This document shows positions 17,981 to 27,262 of a stretch of DNA of 64,000 bases, piece by piece. How positions within the stretch are numbered: position 1 is the first letter of the stretch; every line of letters starts with the position of its first letter. Origin of the DNA: Clostridium acetireducens DSM 10703. GTDB lineage: Bacteria > Bacillota > Clostridia > Clostridiales > Clostridiaceae. The notes under the pieces are model-generated. The model was not told the origin of the DNA. It searched no databases and worked only from the letters and a program-made list of their open reading frames with translations. Location of the stretch: contig NZ_LZFO01000005.1 of the NCBI RefSeq assembly GCF_001758365.1, positions 32,597-96,596 on the forward strand. Direction: 5' to 3'. The position numbers and the translations under genes were made by a program.

Positions 17981-18967
17981 ATGCAGAGATTTAAAGCGGA
18001 TGTATTATTATCCATTTATAATGATTTACAAGAAGGGAAAATAGTTCGGAAAAATGATATAGTAAACAAATTTGATATTAATGAAAGAACTTTTTATAGA
18101 TATATAAAAGATATAAAAGATTTTGTGGAAAAACCTGATGGAGCACTAATAGGTGAGAAAGTTATAATGGATAGGAAAAAAGGAGGATATGTTCTTAAAG
18201 GAAAAAAAGAAGAAAATTTAAGCGAAAAAGAAGTTTTAGCTATTTCTAAAGTACTTTTAGAAAGTAGAGGTTTTATTAAGACAGAGATAGAAGGTATGTT
18301 TAACAAGCTTCTTAATAATTGCATATGTGAAGATAAAGAAAATATTAAATACATTATAGGTAATGAGTTAGTTAACTATGTCTCACCACAGCATGGCAAG
18401 GAACTTTTAGACAAGCTATGGCAAATTAGTATTGCAATAAAAGAACAAAAAATGTTAGACATTGAATATTTCAAGCTTGGTAAACATGGAAAACTTCAAA
18501 AGGATGTTTCTAAGAAAACTTTGTACCCACAAGGATTATTATTTTCTGAATATTATTTTTATCTTATAGCTTTCATTGAAGGAAAAAGTTATAAATATCC
18601 TACTATATATAGGGTAGATAGAATTAAGGATTTAATTGTTACCCATAGAAATTATAGAGTAGAATATAGCAAAAGATTTCAAGATGGAAAGTTCAGAAAA
18701 TTAATTCAATTTATGCAAACAGGAGATTTAGAAAGGATAAAATTTAGATTTGTAGGCGGATCAATAGAAGCAGTTTTGGATAGATTACCTAATGCTAAAA
18801 TAGTAAAAGAAAAGAATGGTGAATATATAGTAGAGGCAAATATGTTTGGTAAAGGTATAAAGATGTGGCTTTTGAGTCAGGGGAAGTTTGTAGAGGTTTT
18901 AGGTTCTGATAAATTTAGGGAAGAGATGATAGAAACTATTGAAGATATGAGGAATATGTATAGGTGA
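17981..18967 (+). CDS. WYL-domain transcriptional regulator
   Basis: This 328-aa protein has an N-terminal helix-turn-helix (residues 1-55, with KNDIVNKFDINERTFYRYIKDIK) and a WYL-type sensor domain from about 140 (LDIEYFKLGKHGKLQKDVSKKTLYPQGLLF...YYFYLIAF...YKYPTIYRVDRI). Many WYL proteins beside phage-defence operons are repressors, for example BrxR and CapW. The ATG follows GGAAAGGA by about 11 bases. It may control the DISARM-like operon that starts 375 bases downstream. Confidence 0.85.
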   Translation: MQRFKADVLLSIYNDLQEGKIVRKNDIVNKFDINERTFYRYIKDIKDFVEKPDGALIGEKVIMDRKKGGYVLKGKKEENLSEKEVLAISKVLLESRGFIKTEIEGMFNKLLNNCICEDKENIKYIIGNELVNYVSPQHGKELLDKLWQISIAIKEQKMLDIEYFKLGKHGKLQKDVSKKTLYPQGLLFSEYYFYLIAFIEGKSYKYPTIYRVDRIKDLIVTHRNYRVEYSKRFQDGKFRKLIQFMQTGDLERIKFRFVGGSIEAVLDRLPNAKIVKEKNGEYIVEANMFGKGIKMWLLSQGKFVEVLGSDKFREEMIETIEDMRNMYR

Positions 18968-19051
18968 ATTATAGTAATTCAGGTGAAAGCAATATGAATG
19001 TAACTTTTCAAGGCGGAAAAGTAATGTCAAAAGCTCAAATAGGGTTAAATT

Positions 19052-19081
19052 AAAGGAACTGTTTAAGCGGTTCCTTTTTTG
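19052..19081 (+). terminator. Rho-independent terminator after the WYL gene
   Basis: AAAGGAAC (19052-19059) pairs with GTTCCTTT (19070-19077) and runs into a T-rich tail. Between the WYL stop and this hairpin is only a 19-codon frame (18993-19052) without a convincing ribosome binding site. It separates the WYL transcript from the DISARM-like operon. Confidence 0.8.
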
Positions 19082-19162
19082 AATTTAAATTTCAAAAAAA
19101 TTAGTAATATTTATTAAGGTAAATAAAAGAATATTTACAACAATTATTTAATTTTGAAGAAT

Positions 19163-19212
19163 ATATTACTTATACAGAATAATATGGTATATTATAAATA
19201 TATAAGTAATAT
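19163..19212 (+). promoter_or_regulatory. Inverted repeat upstream of drmE (possible operator)
   Basis: ATATTACTTATA (19163-19174) and TATAAGTAATAT (19201-19212) are perfect 12-base inverted repeats separated by 26 bases, about 130 bases upstream of drmE. The spacer is AT-rich and contains TATAAT-like sequence. It could bind the adjacent WYL regulator; this is an inference from position. The rest of 19082-19342 is AT-rich without an open frame. Confidence 0.4.
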
Positions 19213-19342
19213 TGTTATGTAAAAACATAGTGTATAAATGCAAAACTAGAAGAATTAAGATGAATTTTATTTATATTATAATTAAAAGAATTATTGATTA
19301 TCTAGTAAAAAATAATTATATCATATGAAATGAGTGATTATT

Positions 19343-22030
19343 ATGGAGAAATTGTCATTAATAGAGATATTAAAAGATAATATATTTTTTAAAGATAATG
19401 TATTAAATATAGATGAATATCATTTGAAAAATATTGAAGTAATTCAAGAAATGTTTAAAAATAAAAGCAAGATTAATTTATTAATTACTCCAGATAAGAA
19501 ATCAACAGAAATTTTAACATTAATAATTTTAGGTATAAATTTATATATTAAAAATTTATGCCATGAGCAAAACAATATATTAAATTACTTAAATGTAGGA
19601 GATATAGTAATTTATAAAGGCGGAAAAGTAGAATATTTAGGTATATGTGAATTAGATGGTGAGAAAAAAATAAAGCTTAAATATAAAGGAAATAGGACTA
19701 ATGGTATAAAATTGGAGGATCCTACTAGTTCTATAAGGGTAAGTGATTATTATAAACTTTCTATTTATAGAGGAGATTCAAAAGAATTAAGCACCATGTC
19801 TAATAAAAAAAGCAATAAAAGAAATTGTAAATACATTTTAGCAGATATGTTAGATATAAAATTACAAGACTTAGGCAACATAATTAAAGAGGAAATGGTT
19901 ATAGTTTATCCTAGTAAAAATAAATTGGAAGAATTACTGAAAAAAATAAAGATTAGGATTAAAAATAAAAAATATTTTTTTACTGAAGTTTTTCCTTGTA
20001 AATATTATAGTAGTGTAGATAATAGTATGGACTTAAAAGGAAATAAATTTAAATTAAAAGAAATTTTTATTTTTACATCAAATTTAGGTGTAGCTAGAGA
20101 TGTTATACAAGAAAATAAAGAAATAAGCAATTTATTATTATTAGGTGAAGATACATATGTTAATAAAATAGAGGATTCATTAGACTTTTTATTAAAAAGA
20201 AAAAAATTAAAAAAAATATATATATTAAATACCTTTGATAAAATTAATCAATTAGATAAATTATTAGAAAGTGGTTTTGATATTCAATTAAAAGCATGGA
20301 CAAAAACGATATTTTTAAAAGAAATTAATAGTCTGTATATGTTTCAAATATATTTGAAACATAAAAAAATAGACTCATTTTTAAATAGAAAAGTAGAAAA
20401 TAAAATTATAGATAAATGTACAGATATAGTAGAAAATTTATTTAAATTAAAAATTGATTTAGCAAAAGTGTTAAAGGAAGATTTTTATTGTGATAATAAA
20501 AAAATTTTTTTAAGAATTTCTTATGGATTATTAAAAAAATTTGAAAATATTATAGTTCCTATAAAAGAGTATAATGATTTTATAATAAATAATAATTTAA
20601 ATAATTGTACAGTAGATGTGCTTATAGAAAAATTAATGTATATAGTAAAAGAAAATGAAGACTATGAAGATACTTATACAGTACTTTATAATATAAGTCA
20701 ATTAATTAAAAAATTATATGAATTAATGTATTATAAAAATCCTAAATTTAATTTTTTAAAAAGTATTAATTTAAGTTATGGAGATTTGATAATTTGTAAT
20801 AGTTCTATAGAAGAAAATATATTAAAAACATATGAATTTATAAAAAATAGGTGTATAAAAGTACATTGTATAAAAAATTATAAACCTTCTAGTTTTTTAA
20901 AAAAGGTTATATTTACTGGTGTATATAATAAAAATATAAATCAATTTTATTGTTTCCATAGTTTAAACATATTTAGTTTATTATATCCATCAGAAGTATC
21001 TAAATATAATAGAGAAGTTAATAAATTTAATAAATTATTTAATTTAATAGAAGAAAATAATAATTTAGGAAGTTCAAATGATATATTAACATTACAAAAT
21101 ATTAATATAGATTACAATAAATTTATAGAAAAACGTACTATGCAGGATGATAACATAGAAAAAATAGAAAAAGAAATAGAAGAAAATTTGTATTCTAATG
21201 AAGGAGAACATAATTATACAGAGTTTTTAGAATATGATTTAGATATAGAAGATTTATTGAATATAAATATTAATAATAGTTCAAATAAACAGTTTTTAGA
21301 ATATGATACTGGAATTGTAAAGAAAAAAATAAATTTTAAAGATAAAAAGTATGCTTTATTAACTCCATTTTATAAGAGCAAATGTATTGATAATACAAAT
21401 AATAGTATAGTTATAAAATATATTAATGCATTACAAATAGGTGATAAATTAATTTTTATATATGATAGAACAGAGGATGAAATAACAAAGTTGTTTTATG
21501 AAATTATGTGTTCTGATAAATTTAAGAGTAAATATTATAAACATTATTATAACATGAAGTACTGGAAAGGCTCGTTAAAAAGGTATATAGATAGTTATTT
21601 TGGTGACTATTCACTTATAGCTTTAGAATTATCATTTTACAAAATCGATAGAACTGAACAATCTATAAAAGCATGGATTGTAAATGAAAATATAATAGGA
21701 CCTATAGAAAAAGAAGCTTATAGTGCTATTGCAAAGATAACCAATGATAAATATTTATTAGAGCATTGGGAAGAAATATATGAATCCTGTAATTTAATAA
21801 GAAGCTTAAAGACTAAACTGAAAGATAATTTTAATTCTATGGTAATTCAATCTGTTGTTAATGAAAAAAGCGAAGGGGAATTTGAAAACTTGGTATATGA
21901 TGTTTTAGGAGATTTGAAAAAATATGCTGAAATAGAAGAAATTTATGACATTGAAGACGTTTCAATAAATATACCTATAAATAAGACCAATTGTATTTTA
22001 GAGGAAAAAACAGTATCTGAAATTTTTTAA
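19343..22030 (+). CDS. drmE: DrmE-like protein of DISARM class 2
   Basis: This 895-aa protein has no catalytic motif I can name. It contains VGDIVIYKGGKVEYLGICELDG near residue 90, as I recall for the DrmE family, and its size and place directly before a DrmA-DrmB-cytosine methyltransferase set fit DrmE of class 2 DISARM. The composition is extremely Asn/Lys/Ile-rich. The ATG at 19343 follows TGAGTGAT; a GTG three codons earlier is less likely. The call rests mainly on context. Confidence 0.7.
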   Translation: MEKLSLIEILKDNIFFKDNVLNIDEYHLKNIEVIQEMFKNKSKINLLITPDKKSTEILTLIILGINLYIKNLCHEQNNILNYLNVGDIVIYKGGKVEYLGICELDGEKKIKLKYKGNRTNGIKLEDPTSSIRVSDYYKLSIYRGDSKELSTMSNKKSNKRNCKYILADMLDIKLQDLGNIIKEEMVIVYPSKNKLEELLKKIKIRIKNKKYFFTEVFPCKYYSSVDNSMDLKGNKFKLKEIFIFTSNLGVARDVIQENKEISNLLLLGEDTYVNKIEDSLDFLLKRKKLKKIYILNTFDKINQLDKLLESGFDIQLKAWTKTIFLKEINSLYMFQIYLKHKKIDSFLNRKVENKIIDKCTDIVENLFKLKIDLAKVLKEDFYCDNKKIFLRISYGLLKKFENIIVPIKEYNDFIINNNLNNCTVDVLIEKLMYIVKENEDYEDTYTVLYNISQLIKKLYELMYYKNPKFNFLKSINLSYGDLIICNSSIEENILKTYEFIKNRCIKVHCIKNYKPSSFLKKVIFTGVYNKNINQFYCFHSLNIFSLLYPSEVSKYNREVNKFNKLFNLIEENNNLGSSNDILTLQNINIDYNKFIEKRTMQDDNIEKIEKEIEENLYSNEGEHNYTEFLEYDLDIEDLLNININNSSNKQFLEYDTGIVKKKINFKDKKYALLTPFYKSKCIDNTNNSIVIKYINALQIGDKLIFIYDRTEDEITKLFYEIMCSDKFKSKYYKHYYNMKYWKGSLKRYIDSYFGDYSLIALELSFYKIDRTEQSIKAWIVNENIIGPIEKEAYSAIAKITNDKYLLEHWEEIYESCNLIRSLKTKLKDNFNSMVIQSVVNEKSEGEFENLVYDVLGDLKKYAEIEEIYDIEDVSINIPINKTNCILEEKTVSEIF

Positions 22031-22061
22031 ATAAATGCATTGTAGAACAGGAGGAATAATT

Positions 22062-23225
22062 ATGGGGTATGATATTAAGGAAGAATGTAAAAAAGCCCGT
22101 GAATTGATTTATGAAAGTGTAAGAAAAGAACTATTAGGTCCAGGCTCTGAGGATATAGGATCTTCAATAGAACATGAACTTATAACAGATGAGCCTATAG
22201 CAAGATATTCTACGGGTATTTTATTTCCACAAAAATGTGAAAATGTACAAGAGGATAATAGTTCTATAGATATGGAAAATTCTACACGAGTAGATGATGA
22301 AGAGTTAAAAAATAAAGAAGAAACTAAGAAAATTAGCCATAAGGGGAATAACTATAATAACTCAGTAGATTCTATTGAAGATCATATAGATGAAAAAATT
22401 GCTATGGCAAATGAGCTTAAACCTTCATCAATGGGTATAACATTTTTTGCAAAAGGTAATATCGATAAGCTTTGTATAAGATTAAAAGCAGCTAAATATA
22501 GGAAAAGTACACTAAAGGACTGTTGTATAAAATATGAAGGAGAAGATTTCTTTTTAGGCAATGAACTAGAAGATTATTTATATAGAGATGGGGAATTTTT
22601 AAAACTTAAAGCAAATTTAACATCAAATGTTGTTAAAAGATTTAAAGATGATACTAGATATAAAGAAGATGAAGAATATAGAAAAATAATTTCCATACTA
22701 TATGTTTTATCTAGACAATGCAAAGATGAAGTTAATAAAAGGAATTCATATGTTAGAGAACCTTTGAATTTTGAAGAGGTTATAGAAATAAAGTTGGATA
22801 AAGATTATGTAATTTATCCATTAAAATGCATAGGTGGAACTGAAGAAAATATAAAAGTTAGAGCAGATTTAGAAATATGTGTTGTAAGAAGAAAATATGG
22901 ACAAGATATAAATAGTTATACTGTGGTGTTGGTTAATAAAGAAGAATTTGATACCTATGAAAGAGACTTAAAATCAATTTTTCAACCAGAAATAAGAATT
23001 AAAACAGAAGATAATAAAGGAATGTTTTTTATAGAAGATAGTTCTAAAAAACTAGTAAAAAATAATTTAAAACTAGATGATGAAGAAGAATCTTTAGAAC
23101 TTCTTTATAGAAATAAGAAAAATTATGCAACAGGGCATGGAGTTTCAACATCACAACAGGTTAATGAGAGTGGAGATTGGATTTATATTAATGTGTATAG
23201 AGTCTATTGTTCATCCAAATTGTAA
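22062..23225 (+). CDS. drmA: DrmA helicase, N-terminal part (split gene)
   Basis: This 387-codon frame encodes the N-terminal region of the DISARM helicase (ELLGPGSED...EHELITDEPIARYSTGILFPQ). It runs to NKKNYATGHGVSTSQQ and then leaves the conserved reading frame, ending at a stop after about 15 foreign residues (VYRVYCSSKL). The helicase core continues in the +1 frame from about 23175. In intact DrmA about 200 or more residues normally separate the GHG segment from the helicase Walker A, so the break looks like an internal deletion with a frameshift. The ATG follows GGAGGA. Confidence 0.8.
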   Translation: MGYDIKEECKKARELIYESVRKELLGPGSEDIGSSIEHELITDEPIARYSTGILFPQKCENVQEDNSSIDMENSTRVDDEELKNKEETKKISHKGNNYNNSVDSIEDHIDEKIAMANELKPSSMGITFFAKGNIDKLCIRLKAAKYRKSTLKDCCIKYEGEDFFLGNELEDYLYRDGEFLKLKANLTSNVVKRFKDDTRYKEDEEYRKIISILYVLSRQCKDEVNKRNSYVREPLNFEEVIEIKLDKDYVIYPLKCIGGTEENIKVRADLEICVVRRKYGQDINSYTVVLVNKEEFDTYERDLKSIFQPEIRIKTEDNKGMFFIEDSSKKLVKNNLKLDDEEESLELLYRNKKNYATGHGVSTSQQVNESGDWIYINVYRVYCSSKL

Positions 23226-25278
23226 AGATAGAGATATTGTTGATTTAATATGGGTTCCTACTGGTGGTGGAAAAACGGAAGCTTACTTAGGACTTTCAGC
23301 ATTTACAATATTTTTAAGAAGACTAAAAAACCCTAAAAATGGTGTGGGAACTACTATTTTAATGAGATATACATTAAGATTACTTGCAGCTCAACAATTT
23401 ATAAGAGCAAGTATTATGATATGTGCTTGTGAATTGATTAGAAGAGAAGGAAAATATAATTTGGGCAAGAAAAAAATAACTATTGGATTATGGATTGGTT
23501 CAAATCAAACTCCAAATAAGAGAGCACAGGCTAAAATATATTGGGATGAATTAAAGAAAAAATCTAATAGTAAATTTGAATTAGATTATAAAAAAGATAC
23601 AAGTAACAAATTTCAGTTACTTAAATGTCCTTGGTGTGGAACTAAGCTAGAAAAGGATTATGTATTTGATGAAGAAGAGAAAAATGAAAAAAAGAGGAAT
23701 AAAGGCATTGAAATAGGTACATGGGGATATGAGTTTACTAATAAGACTAGTAAAATATTTTGTCCAGAAGAAGAATGTCCTTTTACAAAAGAAAAAGAAA
23801 AATATTTGCCTGTGCAGATTGTAGATGAAGACATATATGAAAATCCACCTACACTATTATTTGGAACAGTGGATAAGTTTGCAATGACAACTTGGGAAGC
23901 TAGTGCATCAAAATTATTTGCTTTAGATGAGGGTAATGAAAGTCCTTCACCAGAACTTATTATTCAAGATGAATTACACTTAATATCTGGGCCTTTAGGA
24001 ACAATAGTTGGTCTTTATGAAACTGCAATAGATGCTATGTGTAGTGAAAAAGGAATAAAGCCTAAAATAATTGCATCTACAGCTACTATTAGAAGGGCTG
24101 AAGATCAATGTAATCAATTATATGTAAGAGATGTAAAGCAATTTCCATCATCAGGGTTATTAGCAGAGGATTCTTTTTTTGTAAAAGAAAATAAATATGC
24201 ACCTGGAAGAATGTATGCAGGTTTATTACCAACAGGAAAAACATTAACAACTACACAGGTAAGATTAATGTCAGCACTTACTAATAGAGTTAAGATGTTA
24301 GATATACCGGAAGAAGTTAAAAGTGAATATTGGACATTAGTTTGTTATTTTAATACATTAAAAGAATTAGGAATGACCAATAGTTTAATTCAAGCAGATA
24401 TTCAAGAGAATATAAATATAGTATCTAATAGACTATTAAAAAGAAAATATACTAGAAATTTATATAATACAACTGAACTTACTAGTAGAAAAACTGCTAA
24501 TGAAATAAATAAAACATTAGATAATTTAGAGATTAATTATTCATCTGAAAATATAGCTAATAAAAAATATGCTATAGATGTTTTATTAGCATCTAATATG
24601 ATTTCAGTTGGGGTAGATGTGTCTAGATTAAATCTTATGATGGTATTAGAGCAGCCTAAATTAACAGCAGAATATATACAAGCTACTAGTAGAGTTGGTA
24701 GAAAAAATCCAGGATTAGTATTTACTTTGTACAGTCCATCTAGAAGTAGAGATAAATCCCATTATGAAATGTTCCATGATTATCATCAATCCTTTTATAA
24801 GCATGTAGAACCTACAAGTATAACTTGTTTTTCAGAGCCTGCAATAGATAGAATGCTCCACTCTGTTTTTATAGCTATGATTAGGCATATATTAGGTTTA
24901 ACATCAGAAGATAGTGCAGAATATTTTGATACTACTGCTTATGATATAGATAAGATTAAAAATATAATTATAGATAGAGTGAGTGATTTATTATATAAAA
25001 CTAATGTGAATAAAGAGGTAAAAAATAGTGAATTAGATTATGTGGAAAATAAATTAAAAGAAATAATAGAAAGATGGGAAAATAAAATAAATTCTTTAGG
25101 AAATGATAAATTTTTAAAATATCATACTACTAAAAAAGAAGATAATGTAGAAAATTTAATAAAGCCCTTTGGTAAAAAAGAAGAAAATGGAGAATTTGAA
25201 ACATTACAATCAATGAGAAATGTAGATAAACAAGGTGGGGTAGATTTAATAGTATTTGGGGGTGAAGATGATGAGTAA
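23125..25278 (+). CDS. drmA: DrmA helicase, C-terminal helicase core (split gene)
   Basis: The frame opens at 23125, but homology-like sequence begins only near 23175 (GFILMCIESIVHPNCKDRD). It has Walker A PTGGGKTEAYLG (about 23256), a zinc-binding pair CPWCG and CPEEECP, the box QDELHL, ISVGVDVSRLNLM, and motif VI TSRVGRK. This is the SF2 core and C-terminus of the DISARM helicase. No ribosome binding site precedes the ATG at 23125, so translation may depend on coupling or slippage at the overlap with the N-terminal part. It overlaps drmB by 8 bases. Confidence 0.8.
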   Translation: MQQGMEFQHHNRLMRVEIGFILMCIESIVHPNCKDRDIVDLIWVPTGGGKTEAYLGLSAFTIFLRRLKNPKNGVGTTILMRYTLRLLAAQQFIRASIMICACELIRREGKYNLGKKKITIGLWIGSNQTPNKRAQAKIYWDELKKKSNSKFELDYKKDTSNKFQLLKCPWCGTKLEKDYVFDEEEKNEKKRNKGIEIGTWGYEFTNKTSKIFCPEEECPFTKEKEKYLPVQIVDEDIYENPPTLLFGTVDKFAMTTWEASASKLFALDEGNESPSPELIIQDELHLISGPLGTIVGLYETAIDAMCSEKGIKPKIIASTATIRRAEDQCNQLYVRDVKQFPSSGLLAEDSFFVKENKYAPGRMYAGLLPTGKTLTTTQVRLMSALTNRVKMLDIPEEVKSEYWTLVCYFNTLKELGMTNSLIQADIQENINIVSNRLLKRKYTRNLYNTTELTSRKTANEINKTLDNLEINYSSENIANKKYAIDVLLASNMISVGVDVSRLNLMMVLEQPKLTAEYIQATSRVGRKNPGLVFTLYSPSRSRDKSHYEMFHDYHQSFYKHVEPTSITCFSEPAIDRMLHSVFIAMIRHILGLTSEDSAEYFDTTAYDIDKIKNIIIDRVSDLLYKTNVNKEVKNSELDYVENKLKEIIERWENKINSLGNDKFLKYHTTKKEDNVENLIKPFGKKEENGEFETLQSMRNVDKQGGVDLIVFGGEDDE

Positions 25279-27163
25279 ATATAAGAAACATAAACTACTA
25301 CGTGAAACCCATAATGTTAGAATAAGTCAAATAATAAGTACCTTTGGACCAGGAGCTATAATGGATTTCAGAGATCAAACACTAATGACAGCTGCACCAA
25401 AATATTGGGATGAAAATTATGATGTAATACATGATGAAAGACTAGAGAAAAAACTCCATGTAAGTGAATTTAGAATTCATAAAGATATGGAGTGTGAGAA
25501 AGGGGTTCCTTTTGTAAGATTTCCAGGTTGGTATTTTTGTCCTAACTGTAAGAAATTTCAACATATATCAAAATGGGAAAAGGAATACGAACAAAAAAAT
25601 AATAAATTTATGTTAAAGCCAATATGCATGAGTTGTAAAATATCTATAATACCTGTTTCTGTCCTTATAGCATGTGAGAATGGTCATATTGACGATTTTC
25701 CTTGGATAGAGTGGGTACATTTACATAAGGGTAAAGTTTGTAATAATCCTAAACTTAAGATTGTTTCTAACTCTGGAACTTTAGGATTAGAAGGATTTAG
25801 AGTAGAATGTACAACATGTAAAGCATCAAATTCACTTAAAAATGCATTTAATAAAAATACATTTAAGGATATAATTGAAGGCATTAAATATAAAAGCATA
25901 GATGAAGAGCTGAGAAGAAAATTTAAATGTACAGGAAATATGCCATGGAAGGGAAAGAAAGAGAAAGAATGTTCAGAGTTTCCTAGAGCTATTTTAAGAA
26001 ATGCTTCTAGTATATATTTCCCTAAGATTGAAAGTTCAATTCTTATTCCTCCATATTCAGAAGATTTAAATACTAAGATTGAAAATAGTCGTGAGTTTGA
26101 ATATTTTTTAAATGATAAAATTAAAAATGAGAAAAGAGGAACATTAGATAGATTTTTAAAAGAAGATTTTGAATATTATATAGAAGAAATAGCAAAAAAA
26201 ATAGGAGAAGAAGATAATATATATGCAATTAGAAAAATCATGAAAAGAAAAATAGATGGTAATAATGAGAGTATAGATGAAAATTATAACAGAAATTTTT
26301 ATAGAGCAGAAGAGTATGATGCCTTACTAGGGAAAATAGCAGAGAGTTCTTTTAATTCAAGGGAATTTAAAATTATTCCTAAAAATTCTGCAGAGTATGG
26401 AATGGAAGAAATATCAAAAGTTACTTTAGTAAAAAAATTAAAAGAAGTAAGAGCATTAGTAGGATATACGAGAATAAATCCACCATTACCTTATATTATG
26501 GGAACTGATAAAAGTTCAGATAAATCTAAGGTAGTTAATATAAAAGGATACGAAGATAAATGGTACCCTGCTTATGAAGTCAGAGGAGAAGGAATATTTA
26601 TAGAATTAAATCCAAAACTCATAGATAAGTGGCAACAAGATACCAAAATTAAGAATAAAGCAGAGAAATTAAGTCAAAGATATAATAAAGATAAGAATGA
26701 TGAATTAAAAAGAGAAATAACTCCTAAGTTTATTTTGTTGCATACATTTGCACATGCATTAATAAGAGAACTTAGTTTTGAATGTGGTTATTCTTCCGCT
26801 TCATTAAGAGAGAGGATTTACTGTAATTCATCAGAAGAAGAAATGGAAATGAGCGGTATTTTAATATATACAGCCTCAGGAGATTCTGAAGGCAGCTTAG
26901 GTGGATTAGTAAAACAGGGAAATCCTGCATTTTTACCTAGGATAATTATAAATGCTATAAACAGAATAAAATGGTGTTCATCAGATCCAGTATGTATAAA
27001 TAGTAGTGGACAAGGAAGAGAGAGTTTAAATTTAGCAGCTTGTCATAATTGTGTATTGTTACCTGAAACAAGTTGTGAAGAGTTTAATGTTTTATTAGAT
27101 AGAACTATGTTAGTTGGAGGTTTAGAAGATAAGGATATAGGGTTTTTCAATAACTATATTTAA
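25271..27163 (+). CDS. drmB: DrmB-like DUF1998 protein
   Basis: This 630-aa protein matches the DUF1998 group: an N-terminal RISQIISTFGPGAIMDF, zinc ligands FCPNCKKF and CMSCK, and a C-terminal LLHTFAHALIRELSFECGY plus ACHNCVLLPETSCEEFN cysteine set. In DISARM, DrmB forms a complex with DrmA that loads on DNA. The ATG overlaps the end of the DrmA frame, so the two are coupled. The gene itself looks intact. Confidence 0.88.
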   Translation: MSKYKKHKLLRETHNVRISQIISTFGPGAIMDFRDQTLMTAAPKYWDENYDVIHDERLEKKLHVSEFRIHKDMECEKGVPFVRFPGWYFCPNCKKFQHISKWEKEYEQKNNKFMLKPICMSCKISIIPVSVLIACENGHIDDFPWIEWVHLHKGKVCNNPKLKIVSNSGTLGLEGFRVECTTCKASNSLKNAFNKNTFKDIIEGIKYKSIDEELRRKFKCTGNMPWKGKKEKECSEFPRAILRNASSIYFPKIESSILIPPYSEDLNTKIENSREFEYFLNDKIKNEKRGTLDRFLKEDFEYYIEEIAKKIGEEDNIYAIRKIMKRKIDGNNESIDENYNRNFYRAEEYDALLGKIAESSFNSREFKIIPKNSAEYGMEEISKVTLVKKLKEVRALVGYTRINPPLPYIMGTDKSSDKSKVVNIKGYEDKWYPAYEVRGEGIFIELNPKLIDKWQQDTKIKNKAEKLSQRYNKDKNDELKREITPKFILLHTFAHALIRELSFECGYSSASLRERIYCNSSEEEMEMSGILIYTASGDSEGSLGGLVKQGNPAFLPRIIINAINRIKWCSSDPVCINSSGQGRESLNLAACHNCVLLPETSCEEFNVLLDRTMLVGGLEDKDIGFFNNYI

Positions 27164-27262
27164 TGTAGTATATTAATAAGTGATTAATTTCTACTAAATT
27201 GTTATTTACTTAACCCCCTTTTATATGTTAATATATTTTCACAACATAATGGAGGGATTATT

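Noticed and set aside
23125..23225. Programmed frameshift in drmA
   Set aside because: No slippery heptamer followed by a strong stem was seen at the overlap, and the missing linker residues point to a deletion.
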